A DNA stretch of 29,415 nt from JBGTBQ01 sp041749275. GTDB lineage: Bacteria > Acidobacteriota > Blastocatellia > Pyrinomonadales > Pyrinomonadaceae. A model generated the notes under the pieces. The model was given only the letters and a program-made list of their open reading frames with translations. It made no database searches and was not told the DNA's origin. Positions 15,173-23,744 of this stretch are shown one piece after another; position 1 is the stretch's first letter, and every line of letters starts with the position of its first letter. The stretch covers positions 1 through 29,415 of the forward strand of contig JBGTBQ010000399.1 of the NCBI GenBank assembly GCA_041749275.1, written 5' to 3'. Position numbers and translations under genes: made by a program.

Positions 15173-16204
15173 TCACAGCGTCCGCGTTACCTTGGCGAGC
15201 GAGCGCGGCGCATCCGGATTGAGTCCTTTGGCGTCGGCGAGCAGCGCGGCGAAGAGTTGCGCCGGGATGATATAGGGGATGACCGCCAGCATCTCGTCAA
15301 TCTCGGAGGGCAGCATACAGGCGCGCGTACAGAGTGAAGCGGCCTCGCGGTCTGACGTGAAGATGAGCGTGTCCGCGCGCAATTCTTTGAGGCGACCGAG
15401 CAGTTCCTTGACGCCCGCGAGCGTCACGCCCGGCGGCGCGAAGGTGAAGATCGGGAAGTGGCGCTCGACAACCGCGAGCGGGCCGTGCAGGAAGTCGGCG
15501 GAGGAGAAACGTTCCGCGACGACGTAGCAGGTCTCCATCAGCTTGAGCGCCATCTCAAAGGCGTTGGCATAAACCAGTCCGCGACCGACGACCACGCAGT
15601 TCTCCATAAAGACATAACGTTCAACCAGTTCTTCGACCTCCGGGCGCAGGTTGAGCGCGCGGTCGGCGAACTCCGGTATCGCCTCGTAGTTGAGCCGGTC
15701 GCCGCCCGCGAGCGCCTCGGCCAGCATGTAGAAGTGCATCAACTGCCCGGTGTAGGTCTTCGTCGCCGCCACCGAGCGCTCGCGCCCGCCGTGCATCAGG
15801 AGCGTCTCGTCCACCAGACTTGTCATCGAGGATGCGGCCTCGTTCGTGATGCCGATGGTGTAAGCCCCGCCGTCTCGCGCGCTTTCGAGGACGCGGTTGA
15901 TGTCTTCGCCTTCGCCGGATTGCGAGACGCCGATGACGAGCGCGCGTTTGAGCTTGAGCCGCGCGCCGTAGAGCGTGTGGACGGAGGGCGCGGCGAGCGC
16001 GACCGGGATGCCGGTCGTCATTTCGAGCAGGTAGCGACCGAAGAGCGCGGCGTTGTCCGACGAGCCGCGCGCCACGAGATAGATCAGATCAATGTCGCGC
16101 GTCCGCAGGAAAGCGCCGAGGCGGACGACCTTCGCGCGCTCCTCCGCGATGGTCTTTTCGAGCGCCACCGGCTGCTGCGTAATCTCTTCGAGCATCAGGG
16201 ACAC
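15173..16204 (-). CDS. SIS-domain sugar-phosphate isomerase/deaminase (NagB-II/AgaS or GlmS-C like)
   Basis: 343 residues from a GTG at 16204 (GGAGA upstream); an in-frame ATG at 16195 is an alternative. There are two SIS domains: the first with YLVARGSSDNAALFGRY, IGVSQSGEGEDINR and SVAATKTYTGQL, the second with VVGRGLVYANAFEMALKLME and SADFLHGPLAVVE. These match the isomerase half of GlmS, but the N-terminal glutaminase domain is absent. Stand-alone proteins of this type include the glucosamine-6-phosphate deaminase NagB-II and AgaS. Such an enzyme would convert glucosamine-6-phosphate to fructose-6-phosphate, releasing ammonia. The gene diverges from the NagZ-NagX operon 206 bases away, which supports a role in amino-sugar catabolism. 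The exact substrate is an inference. Confidence 0.88.
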   Translation of the reverse strand: MSLMLEEITQQPVALEKTIAEERAKVVRLGAFLRTRDIDLIYLVARGSSDNAALFGRYLLEMTTGIPVALAAPSVHTLYGARLKLKRALVIGVSQSGEGEDINRVLESARDGGAYTIGITNEAASSMTSLVDETLLMHGGRERSVAATKTYTGQLMHFYMLAEALAGGDRLNYEAIPEFADRALNLRPEVEELVERYVFMENCVVVGRGLVYANAFEMALKLMETCYVVAERFSSADFLHGPLAVVERHFPIFTFAPPGVTLAGVKELLGRLKELRADTLIFTSDREAASLCTRACMLPSEIDEMLAVIPYIIPAQLFAALLADAKGLNPDAPRSLAKVTRTL

Positions 16205-16252
16205 GGCTGCTTCATCTCCATGGAAATTGATGCAAGGTCACGCGCGACCGCG

Positions 16253-16281
16253 TTGACAGGGGTTCGCCAAAGTGCTAATTG
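16253..16281 (+). promoter_or_regulatory. Candidate sigma70 promoter for the nagZ operon
   Basis: TTGACA at 16253-16258 is followed after 17 bases by TAATTG at 16276-16281, preceded by TGC (extended -10). The leader would be about 120 bases long and contains a small hairpin (GTCGCCG with CGGCGAC, 16346-16364). Confidence 0.45.
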
Positions 16282-16410
16282 TCGGCGCAAGTATTCAGTC
16301 GCATTATCCACGAAGTAGGCAAGCAATATCAAAACACGAAACCACGTCGCCGCACTCCGGCGACCCGACTCCGACTTGGGTCTCCGCGCGGAATTGAAGA
16401 ACCGAAACTG

Positions 16411-18198
16411 ATGGACAAGCGAAAATTATTTCTCACGGCGCCGATCTTCCTTGTGCTCGCTTTCATCGCCACGGCGGTTTGGGCGACTAGCGCCGCACCG
16501 GAAAATCCGCGCGGGGGATGGGGGTACGAAACAGACCGGGACGGCAAGTCGGAAGCACGTTGGGTGGAAGAGACTTTAAAAGCCCTCAGCTTGCGCGAAC
16601 GGATCGGGCAGATGGTGATGACGCCGGTGCAGGTTGACTCGGTAAAAGCAGGGGGCGAGCGCTTCGACAATCTGGCGAGGTTGCTGGACGAGAACAAACT
16701 CGGCGGTATCATCGTGCGCGGCGGTAGTCCCGCCGAGGTCGCGGCGCTCACGAACGAGCTACAGCATCGCGCGAAAGTACCGTTGTTCGTCGCCGCCGAC
16801 TACGAGCGCGGTTTGCGTATGCAGATGAAGAGCGGCACGCCCTTCACGAACAACATGGGCGTCGCGGCGGCGGGCGACGTGCAGGCGGCACATCGGCAAG
16901 GGAAGATCACCGCCGGAGAGATGCGCGCCATCGGCGTCAACTGGTCTTTTGGCCCCGTCGCCGACATCAACAACAACCCCGACAACCCGGTCATCAACGT
17001 CCGCAGCTTCGGCGAAGACCCGCGCCGCGTCGCCGCTTTCGTCGCCGCTTCGGTGAGGGGCTTGCGCGAAGGCGGAGTGCTCTCGACCGCCAAACACTTC
17101 CCCGGTCACGGCGACACCGCCACCGACACGCACATCGGCCTCGCCACGATTAAGGCCGACCGCGCACGGCTCGAAAGCATCGAACTCGTCCCGTTTCGCG
17201 CCGCGCTCGCCGCCGGTGTTGATTCCGTGATGACCGCGCACGTTGCTACGCCCGTCATCACGGGCGACGACCTGCCCGCGTCTCTTTCAACGAAGATGAC
17301 GACCGACCTGCTCCGCCGCGAGCTTAAATTCAAGGGCTTGATTGTCACCGACTCGCTCGGCATGGGCGCCATCACGCGCGGTTTTCCGGGCGGCGAGGCC
17401 GCCGCTCGCGCGATCAAGGCGGGCGCCGACCTTGCACTCAGCCCGCCAGATACGAAGGCGGCGATTGACGCCATTGAAGAGGCGGTCAGGCGCGGAGAGA
17501 TGACGGAAGAGCGAATCAATGAGAGCGTGCGCCGCATCCTCCACGCCAAGCATCGCCTCGGACTCGCCGCACGACGCACGGTTGATGTCGCCGACTTGGG
17601 CAAGTCCATTGAGCGCGCGGAAGCCATGGAGGAAGCCAGAAGGACGGCGGAGAATTCAATTACGCTTCTGCGTAATGATAAACATTTTCTCCCGCTCGAC
17701 ACGGTGCGGGCCGCGCGCACGGTCTTCGTCGTGGTCGCGGCGGACGACGATCCGGAGGAAGGCCGCACCTTCATCCCGGAGGTCAAGCGCCGCGTGCCGG
17801 ACGCACGCATCCTGCGGGTCGAACCAAAAACGAGCGCCGCCGATTACGAAACGATGCTGGCGGAATGCACAAATGCGGAAACCATCGTCGTCGCGGCTTT
17901 CGTGAAGCGCGCGGCGGGCAAGGGGACGGTGGCGCTGCCCGAAGCGCAGGCCGAGTTCGTGCGCCGGCTCGTCGCCACGAAAAAGCCTGTGGCCGTCGTT
18001 GCCTTTAGCGGGCCTTATCTCATCAAGCAGTTTCCTGATGCGAGCGTCTACGCGACGGCTTACGCCATTGAGGACGTGGCGCAGGCCGCTGCCGTCCGCG
18101 TACTTTTCGGCGAGGCTCCGTTCCGTGGGCGGCTGCCCGTGAGCGTGCCGGGATTGTTCGAGATCGGCGCGGGGATTCAGTTGACGGCGAGAAAGTGA
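16411..18198 (+). CDS. nagZ: Secreted beta-N-acetylhexosaminidase, GH3 NagZ type
   Basis: 595 residues from ATG 16411; the frame is open further upstream but the chosen start gives a proper signal peptide or membrane anchor (about residues 5-26). The catalytic GH3 domain (about 55-415) has KHFPGHGDT, then TDTHIGLA containing the Asp239-His241 catalytic dyad of NagZ enzymes, and the nucleophile Asp314 in VTDSLGMGA. A second domain (about 430-590) matches the C-terminal domain of two-domain, Bacillus-type NagZ rather than the short cytoplasmic enterobacterial form. It removes N-acetylglucosamine from muropeptides or chitin oligosaccharides, here probably outside the cytoplasm. The next gene begins one base after its stop, and a NagX-like acetyltransferase follows. 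Confidence 0.92.
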   Translation: MDKRKLFLTAPIFLVLAFIATAVWATSAAPENPRGGWGYETDRDGKSEARWVEETLKALSLRERIGQMVMTPVQVDSVKAGGERFDNLARLLDENKLGGIIVRGGSPAEVAALTNELQHRAKVPLFVAADYERGLRMQMKSGTPFTNNMGVAAAGDVQAAHRQGKITAGEMRAIGVNWSFGPVADINNNPDNPVINVRSFGEDPRRVAAFVAASVRGLREGGVLSTAKHFPGHGDTATDTHIGLATIKADRARLESIELVPFRAALAAGVDSVMTAHVATPVITGDDLPASLSTKMTTDLLRRELKFKGLIVTDSLGMGAITRGFPGGEAAARAIKAGADLALSPPDTKAAIDAIEEAVRRGEMTEERINESVRRILHAKHRLGLAARRTVDVADLGKSIERAEAMEEARRTAENSITLLRNDKHFLPLDTVRAARTVFVVVAADDDPEEGRTFIPEVKRRVPDARILRVEPKTSAADYETMLAECTNAETIVVAAFVKRAAGKGTVALPEAQAEFVRRLVATKKPVAVVAFSGPYLIKQFPDASVYATAYAIEDVAQAAAVRVLFGEAPFRGRLPVSVPGLFEIGAGIQLTARK

Positions 18199-18199
18199 A

Positions 18200-19342
18200 A
18201 TGACGAACACACACACCACCGAACGCGATGATATAACGAAAGCGGAGCGCCTCGTCTCGCTCGACGTGTTCCGCGGGCTGACCATCGCCGGGATGATACT
18301 CGTCAACAACCCCGGCACGTGGGGCGCGATTTACGACCCGCTGGAGCACGCCGCGTGGCACGGCTGGACGCCGACTGATCTCGTCTTTCCGTTCTTCCTC
18401 TTTATCGTCGGCGTCTCAATCACGCTCGCCCTGAGCCGCAGGGCCGAGTCCGCGGGCGGGAAGCGCGACCTATATGTCAAAATTTCACGCCGCACGATTC
18501 TCATCTTCGCTCTGGGCCTGATTCTGTCCGGCTTCCCTTACTTTCATCTTTCGACGATGCGTATTCCCGGAGTGCTTCAGCGCATCGCCGTCTGTTACTT
18601 CTTCGCCGCCCTCATCTTCTTAAAAACGAACTGGCGGACACAGGCCGTCATCGCGGGGGCGCTGCTCATCATTTACTGGATGCTGATGGCGCTCATCCCC
18701 GTGCCCGGCTTCGGCGCGGGTGACTTGAGCATGGAGGGGAATCTCGCGGCCTACCTCGACCGGATGATTCTCGCCGGTCACACATGGAAGCCGCTCTACG
18801 ACCCGGAAGGCATCCTGAGCACCATTCCCTCCATCGCCACAACCTTGTGCGGCGTATTGACGGGGCATCTCCTGCGCGCGCGACAACCGCCCACCGAGAA
18901 GGTTGCGGCGATGTTCGTCGCAGGCGTTGCGGGCGTCATCGTCGGGTGGGGATGGCACCACTGGTTTCCGATCAATAAACCGTTGTGGACGAGTTCCTAC
19001 GTCGTCTTTACCGCCGGAATGGCGTTGCAACTGCTCGCCGTTTGCTACTGGCTGATTGACCTCAAGGGCGTCCGGCGCTGGGCGACGCCGTTCGTCATCT
19101 TCGGCACGAATGCTCTCGCCGTCTTCTTCCTCTCCGGTCTCTTCGCGCGCGGCCTCGGACTCATCAAACTCGCGGGGCCGGACGGCAAGCCAAGCTCCTT
19201 GCAGAGTGTGATATTTCGGAACTTCTTCGCGTCATGGGCCTCGCCGATCAACGCTTCGCTTTTTTACGCGCTCTGCTTCGTACTGCTGTGGCTTGGTTTG
19301 ATGACGATCCTTTACCGGAAGAAGATTTTTATCAAAGTCTGA
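18200..19342 (+). CDS. nagX: NagX / HGSNAT-like membrane acetyltransferase (DUF5009, COG4299)
   Basis: 380 residues. The N terminus ERLVSLDVFRGLTIAGMILVN and the segment WTPTDLVFPFFLFIVGVSI are diagnostic of the family that includes human heparan-alpha-glucosaminide N-acetyltransferase and bacterial NagX. About ten hydrophobic segments follow, to the C terminus (NASLFYALCFVLLWLGLMTILY). The family is thought to acetylate terminal glucosamine across a membrane using acetyl-CoA; bacterial members occur in N-acetylglucosamine and chitin use clusters. The ATG at 18200 lies one base after the nagZ stop, so the two are surely cotranscribed and probably act on the same sugar. A catalytic residue cannot be identified with confidence from sequence alone. 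Confidence 0.88.
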   Translation: MTNTHTTERDDITKAERLVSLDVFRGLTIAGMILVNNPGTWGAIYDPLEHAAWHGWTPTDLVFPFFLFIVGVSITLALSRRAESAGGKRDLYVKISRRTILIFALGLILSGFPYFHLSTMRIPGVLQRIAVCYFFAALIFLKTNWRTQAVIAGALLIIYWMLMALIPVPGFGAGDLSMEGNLAAYLDRMILAGHTWKPLYDPEGILSTIPSIATTLCGVLTGHLLRARQPPTEKVAAMFVAGVAGVIVGWGWHHWFPINKPLWTSSYVVFTAGMALQLLAVCYWLIDLKGVRRWATPFVIFGTNALAVFFLSGLFARGLGLIKLAGPDGKPSSLQSVIFRNFFASWASPINASLFYALCFVLLWLGLMTILYRKKIFIKV

Positions 19343-19346
19343 CATA

Positions 19347-20201
19347 ATGCGGAGACTGACCTACGGACGTTCGGGCGGGATGTTGGCGACGGCTGCGCTT
19401 TTAGTAGCCCTGAGCGCTTTGCCTGCCGACGTTAGACCAAGCCCGGCGGCGCGGGCGTTGTCGCCCGGCTCGATGAAGCGCCTGCGCGTGATGTGCTACA
19501 ACATCCACGTCGGCATCGGCATGGACAAAAAACTCGACCTTGCTCGAATCGCGGAAGTTATCAAGCGTGAGCGGCCCGACCTCGTCGGACTACAGGAGGT
19601 TGACCGGGGCGTCGAGCGGACACAGCGAATTGACGAGATCAAGGAACTCGCGCGGCTCACGAAGATGGACTATGCCTTCGCGCACAACCTCGACTTTCAG
19701 GGCGGGCAGTATGGTGTCGCCGTCCTTTCAAGGTTCCCGATTCTTTCGATTGACCATCGTCGCTTTCAGCATTTGCGCGAAGCCGAGCGGCGTGGATTCA
19801 TCCGCGTCGAAGTCGCGCCCTTTGGACAGACCATCTCTTTCGTCACGACGCATCTCGACTATCAAAAAGCGGACAACAGATTGTTCGAGACGAAGCAATT
19901 GCTTTCCGCGCTCGAAAGCGTCAAAGGGCCGGTCATCATCGCGGGCGACTTCAACGACGAGCCGTCGGGTGACACTTACCGGCTGATGCTGACGACTTTC
20001 TCGGACGTGTGGACGGGCGAGGCGCAGAGCAGCCTGACCTTTCCGGCGGACAGGCCCGTCAAAAGGATTGATTACGTTTTCATCAAACGCGAGACAGGGC
20101 TGAGAGCGAAGCGGACGCGCGTGGTGCAGACGCAGGCGTCGGATCACCTGCCACTCGTCGTTGATCTGGAAATTGGCGGCGAAGAGGGCAAGGGCTTTTA
20201 A
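19347..20201 (+). CDS. Secreted endonuclease/exonuclease/phosphatase (EEP) family hydrolase
   Basis: 284 residues with an N-terminal signal peptide (GMLATAALLVALSALPADV). The metal-dependent EEP fold is clear: MCYNIHVGIG, the acidic residue in DLVGLQEVD, the HNLDFQGGQYGVAVLSRFPI segment, THLDYQ, the IIAGDFNDEPS motif, KRIDYVF, and the terminal ASDHLPLVVDL with its conserved Asp-His. Members hydrolyse phosphoester bonds in nucleic acids, inositol phosphates or lipids. The secreted location suggests a sphingomyelinase- or nuclease-like activity, but the substrate is not known. It starts 4 bases after nagX and ends 2 bases before murE, so it sits inside a tight operon. Confidence 0.87.
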   Translation: MRRLTYGRSGGMLATAALLVALSALPADVRPSPAARALSPGSMKRLRVMCYNIHVGIGMDKKLDLARIAEVIKRERPDLVGLQEVDRGVERTQRIDEIKELARLTKMDYAFAHNLDFQGGQYGVAVLSRFPILSIDHRRFQHLREAERRGFIRVEVAPFGQTISFVTTHLDYQKADNRLFETKQLLSALESVKGPVIIAGDFNDEPSGDTYRLMLTTFSDVWTGEAQSSLTFPADRPVKRIDYVFIKRETGLRAKRTRVVQTQASDHLPLVVDLEIGGEEGKGF

Positions 20202-20203
20202 AA

Positions 20204-21712
20204 GTGGCAACAGAGATTCAACCGGTGACGCTTGGCGACGTGGCGCGAGCGGTGGGCGGCGTGCTGGCGGGCGAAGCCGACGAGCGCGTCGTTGATGTGA
20301 CGCATGATTCGAGGCAGGTGCAACCCGGTTGGCTCTTCGTCGCTATCCGTGGGGCGAACGTGGACGCGCACACTTTCGTCCGGCAGGCCGCCGAGCGCGG
20401 CGCGGTCGCGATCATTTCCGAGAGAGTGCGGCCAGAAGAATTCAGGGGCAACTGGATTCGCGTCGGTGATGCGCGCCGCGCGCTCGCGTTCGCGGCGGAT
20501 GCGGTGCACGGGCATCCTTCGCGGGAGTTGCGTCTGGTGAGCATCACTGGGACGAACGGTAAGACGACGACGGCCTTCCTCGTCGCGGCGCTGGCCGAGA
20601 CGGCGGGCGAGCGTGTCGCTCTGTTGAGCACGGTCGAGTACCGTGTCGCGGGCGAACGCGAGAGCGCACTGCATACCACGCCGGAAGCGAGCGACGTTCA
20701 GCGACATCTGCGCCGCGCCGTCTCCGCCGGGTGCGGCGTCGGCGTGATGGAGTCGTCTTCACAGGCGCTCGACCTACATCGCTGCGACGCGCTCAGGTAT
20801 GAGGTCGCCGTCTTCACCAATCTGACACGCGACCACCTCGATTACCACGGCACGATGGAGAACTACTTCGCGTCGAAGCGAAAGCTTTTCGATGGGAGTA
20901 CGGGTGAGCGCCCGCGCGTCTCCGTCATCAATATTGATGACAGTTACGGCGAAAGGCTCGCCGCCGAACTCGAAGGCGAGGGTCGGCGCGTCTTAAAGTT
21001 CGGGCTTGAGAAGAGTGTCGAAGTGACGGCGCGCGAGGTTGAATACACAGCGGGGGGAATGCGTCTGCGGCTCGTGACGCCGGGGGGAGAGCGTCTGTTG
21101 GAAACGCCGCTCGTGGGGCGTCCGCACGTTTACAACCTACTTTCCGCCTCGGCCTGCGGACTCTCACTCGGCTTTTCGCTTGATACACTCGTCGAGAGTT
21201 TTAGCACCTGCGGCGGTGCGCCCGGTCGTTTCGAGCGCGTGGAGCACAGGGGCGGCTTCGCCGTCGTGGTTGATTACGCGCACACGGACGACGCGCTCTT
21301 GAACGTGCTCAGGACGGCGCGCGAGGTGGCTGATGGGCGCGTCATCACCGTCTTCGGTTGTGGCGGCGACCGCGACCGGACGAAGCGCGCACCGATGGGC
21401 GAGATCGCGGCGCGTCTGAGCGACATCGTGATCGCCACCTCCGACAATCCGCGCACGGAAGAACCGGAGGCGATACTTGCCGATGTCGAAGTCGGTCTGA
21501 AGTCAGCCGGAAAGCCTTATCTCAAGATCGCTGACCGGCGCGCGGCGATTCATCATGCCATCGCCGAGGCGCGGGCCGGCGACCTCGTGCTAATCGCCGG
21601 CAAGGGGCACGAGGATTATCAGATCGTTGGCACGAAGAAGATCCACTTCGACGACAGGGAAGTGGCGGCGGAGGCGCTAGCCGAAGTCGGAAGCCGGAAG
21701 TCGGAACGATGA
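20204..21712 (+). CDS. murE: UDP-MurNAc-tripeptide synthetase, meso-diaminopimelate type
   Basis: 502 residues from a GTG start at 20204. MurE adds the third amino acid to UDP-MurNAc-L-Ala-D-Glu. Visible motifs: the ATP loop GTNGKTTT from 116, MESSSQALDLHR, the TRDHLDYHGTMENYFASKRKLF region with the lysine that is carbamylated in the family, VVDYAHTDDAL, and DNPR at 414-417, which marks meso-diaminopimelate specificity, followed by GKGHEDYQ. Length is normal. It is not inside an ftsW/mra cluster but at the end of the nagZ operon, 2 bases after the EEP gene. The last nine codons (EVGSRKSER) are encoded by the left arm of the terminator-like inverted repeat, so the tail is probably an addition to the ancestral protein. 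Confidence 0.95.
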   Translation: MATEIQPVTLGDVARAVGGVLAGEADERVVDVTHDSRQVQPGWLFVAIRGANVDAHTFVRQAAERGAVAIISERVRPEEFRGNWIRVGDARRALAFAADAVHGHPSRELRLVSITGTNGKTTTAFLVAALAETAGERVALLSTVEYRVAGERESALHTTPEASDVQRHLRRAVSAGCGVGVMESSSQALDLHRCDALRYEVAVFTNLTRDHLDYHGTMENYFASKRKLFDGSTGERPRVSVINIDDSYGERLAAELEGEGRRVLKFGLEKSVEVTAREVEYTAGGMRLRLVTPGGERLLETPLVGRPHVYNLLSASACGLSLGFSLDTLVESFSTCGGAPGRFERVEHRGGFAVVVDYAHTDDALLNVLRTAREVADGRVITVFGCGGDRDRTKRAPMGEIAARLSDIVIATSDNPRTEEPEAILADVEVGLKSAGKPYLKIADRRAAIHHAIAEARAGDLVLIAGKGHEDYQIVGTKKIHFDDREVAAEALAEVGSRKSER

Positions 21713-21760
21713 ATAACAAAGAGCTGCCTATCATTCATCGTTCTGACTTCTGACTTTTTT
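21684..21760 (+). terminator. Repeat-derived terminator after murE
   Basis: GAAGTCGGAACGATGAAT (from 21697) pairs with ATTCATCGTTCTGACTTC (21733-21750) as an 18-base stem with one G-U pair. It is followed by TGAC and TTTTTT. Additional partial copies of GAAGTCGG lie upstream inside murE. The loop is about 18 bases. Confidence 0.8.
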
Positions 21761-21776
21761 AAACGGAGGTATCACT

Positions 21777-22688
21777 TTGAAGGTTATCGTGACAGGTTCG
21801 ACCGGCCTTGTCGGTCAGGCTCTTATTCGTTCTCTCATTTCGGAAGGGCATGGCGTCACGCGGCTCGTGCGCGGCGAGGCGCAGACTTTTCGCGCGCCGA
21901 ACTCGGTCGCGGTGCAGTGGGACCCGGTGACGGGAGTTGTTGACGCTGAAGAGTTGGAGGGGCACGACGCGGCGGTGCATCTCGCGGGCGAGTCTATCGC
22001 CGACGGGCGTTGGACGGATGAGAAGAAGCGTCGCATCCGCGACAGCCGCGTCGTCGGCACGCGCCTCTTCGCTGAGACTCTCGCCGGCTTGAAAGATAAA
22101 CCGAAAGTGCTGGTCAGCGCGTCGGCCATCGGCTTTTATGGCAACCGTGGCAGTGAGGTGCTCGTCGAGGAGAGTGCTGCGGGCGATGACTTTCTAAGCG
22201 AAGTTTGCCGTGAGTGGGAGAAGGCGGCGCTGCCCGCAAGCCAAGCCGGCATCCGCATCGTACACCTCCGCATCGGCGTCGTCCTGAGCGCCGACGGCGG
22301 CGCGCTTCAAAAGATGCTCACGCCGTTCAAGCTCGGTGTCGGCGGCAAGGTGGGCAGCGGCGAGCAGTACATGAGCTGGATCACGCTCGACGACCTCGTG
22401 GGCATCATCAGGTATGCACTAACCAACGAAGAGATGCGCGGCCCCGTCAACGCCGTCGCGCCGAATCCGGTCACGAACGCGGAGTTCACCAAGGCGCTGG
22501 GCAATGTGCTCGGTCGCCCGACCATCTTTCCCATGCCGGCTTTCGCCGCGCGCCTCGCCTTTGGCGAGATGGCCGATGCGCTCCTGCTCTCAAGCACGCG
22601 CGTCGAGCCGGCGCGGCTCAAAGAATCAGGTTTCAAATTCGCCGAGGCGGAGATCGAAGGAGCGTTGAGGCAGGCGCTGAAGAAATAG
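21777..22688 (+). CDS. TIGR01777 family epimerase-like protein (YfcH/SulA-like SDR)
   Basis: 303 residues from a TTG at 21777, supported by GGAGGT six bases upstream. The Rossmann motif VTGSTGLVGQALIRSL opens the protein. VHLAGESIADGRWTDEKKR and SASAIGFYGNRG are the hallmark motifs of the TIGR01777 family, as are MSWITLDDLVGIIRYAL and NAVAPNPVTNAEF. Members are NAD(P)-binding atypical SDRs of uncertain substrate, sometimes associated with cell division or carotenoid metabolism. The gene is separated from murE by the terminator hairpin and has its own strong ribosome binding site. Its stop is 24 bases from that of the convergent ATP-grasp gene. Confidence 0.92.
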   Translation: MKVIVTGSTGLVGQALIRSLISEGHGVTRLVRGEAQTFRAPNSVAVQWDPVTGVVDAEELEGHDAAVHLAGESIADGRWTDEKKRRIRDSRVVGTRLFAETLAGLKDKPKVLVSASAIGFYGNRGSEVLVEESAAGDDFLSEVCREWEKAALPASQAGIRIVHLRIGVVLSADGGALQKMLTPFKLGVGGKVGSGEQYMSWITLDDLVGIIRYALTNEEMRGPVNAVAPNPVTNAEFTKALGNVLGRPTIFPMPAFAARLAFGEMADALLLSSTRVEPARLKESGFKFAEAEIEGALRQALKK

Positions 22689-22712
22689 GCGCGTCGGAAT
22701 CGTTTCCCCGGA

Positions 22713-23744
22713 CTACTGCATCGGGTCGTAGCTCATGCCGAGCGTCATCACTTTCCAGAGTAGCTGCTCGTAGTTCACGCCGGATGCATCGGCTGAGTCG
22801 GCGAAGTCGTCCCCGTAGGCGATGTTTGGATTGGGATTCGCTTCAAGCAGATAGAATGTTCCGTCCTCGGTCATGCGATAGTCGAGGCGCGCGTAGCCGC
22901 TCAACATCAAGAGGCGGTAGATGCGCCGCGAGAGGTGTTCGAGTTGGCGTCTCTGTTCCGGCGTCAGTTCGGCGGCTCTCGTGACCAGCCCGACTTTCGA
23001 CTGATACTTCGGACTCCATTTAACGCGGCTCGTGGCGATGTTCGCCGCGCCTTCCGGCAGTTTCTCGATCAACATCTCCCACGGGGTGTAGGTCTGGACG
23101 CGATCATTGCCGATCAGTCCGAGGTAGATTTCGCGCCCCTCGATATATTGCTCGGCGATGGCGGGCGAGTTCGTTTGCCGGTGGATGAACTCGACGCGCT
23201 CGACCAGCTTCTCGTCGTCGCGGACGATAGAGGACTGCGAGATGCCGGCGGAGCCTTCGGCGATCAGCGACTTGATGAGCAGCGGGAACTTCAAACGCTT
23301 CGGGCGATAGACCTTGCGGTTGCGCGGGAAGACGGCGAACTGTGGTACGTGGATGCGATGATAGGCGAGGATTTTTTTTGTCAGCGCCTTGTCGCGCGCG
23401 AGCGTCAGGCCGCGCGGGTTGCAGCCCGTGTAATTCTGCCGCTTCAGTTCGAGATAGCTGACGACGTGCTGGTCGAAGAGCGGGAAGCCGTCGAACTCTT
23501 CGATCAGATTGAAGGCGACGTGCGGCTTGTGCTCTTCGATGGCTTCGCGGATGACGGTCAGGCTGTTGTAGATGCCCACGGGGCGCACGTCGTGCCCCAT
23601 GCTTTTCAACGTCGAGATAACATCGTACTCGGACTGCCAGCGGGCGATCTCAGCGGCGCTCTTGCCCTCCAGAGAGTCGGGCGGGATTAGGTCGTGCTGG
23701 ACGAGGACGATGACGCGGAGCTGTCGTTTCCGCCGTGGCTTCAT
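22713..23744 (-). CDS. ATP-grasp ligase, D-Ala-D-Ala ligase-like
   Basis: 343 residues from the ATG at 23744, overlapping the upstream metallopeptidase stop by 4 bases (ATGA). Features of the ATP-grasp fold: an N-terminal Rossmann-like lobe (RVIVLVQHDLIPPDS, with PHVAFNLIEEFDGFPLFDQH), then LARDKALTKKILAYH, LLIKSLIAEGSAGISQSS as the ATP-binding lobe, EQYIEGREIYLGLIG and the metal-binding LDYRMTEDGTFYLLEANPNPN. The NPNPNIAYGDDFA ending is close to the D-Ala-D-Ala ligase clan. It is not the housekeeping Ddl, since the N-terminal lobe is different and the gene neighbours are unusual. It should form an amide bond between carboxylate and amine substrates. A run of eight A residues occurs in the coding strand near 23370. 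Confidence 0.87.
   Translation of the reverse strand: MKPRRKRQLRVIVLVQHDLIPPDSLEGKSAAEIARWQSEYDVISTLKSMGHDVRPVGIYNSLTVIREAIEEHKPHVAFNLIEEFDGFPLFDQHVVSYLELKRQNYTGCNPRGLTLARDKALTKKILAYHRIHVPQFAVFPRNRKVYRPKRLKFPLLIKSLIAEGSAGISQSSIVRDDEKLVERVEFIHRQTNSPAIAEQYIEGREIYLGLIGNDRVQTYTPWEMLIEKLPEGAANIATSRVKWSPKYQSKVGLVTRAAELTPEQRRQLEHLSRRIYRLLMLSGYARLDYRMTEDGTFYLLEANPNPNIAYGDDFADSADASGVNYEQLLWKVMTLGMSYDPMQ

Noticed and set aside
15458..16318. 286-residue plus-strand frame opposite the SIS-domain gene
   Set aside because: The minus-strand gene has clear SIS motifs. The plus frame is a compositional artefact and shows no fold-like pattern.
16346..16364. Hairpin in the nagZ leader as an attenuator or riboswitch
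   Set aside because: It is only a seven-base stem with no T-run and no known aptamer motif. It was left as a note on the promoter entry.
23360..23380. Run of eight A in the ATP-grasp coding strand as a programmed frameshift site
   Set aside because: The gene is intact in one frame across the run, and no alternative frame of interest follows. It is a simple Lys-Lys-Ile coding run.
22935..23690. 251-residue plus-strand frame opposite the ATP-grasp gene
   Set aside because: ATP-grasp motifs on the minus strand are convincing; the plus frame has none and no start signals.
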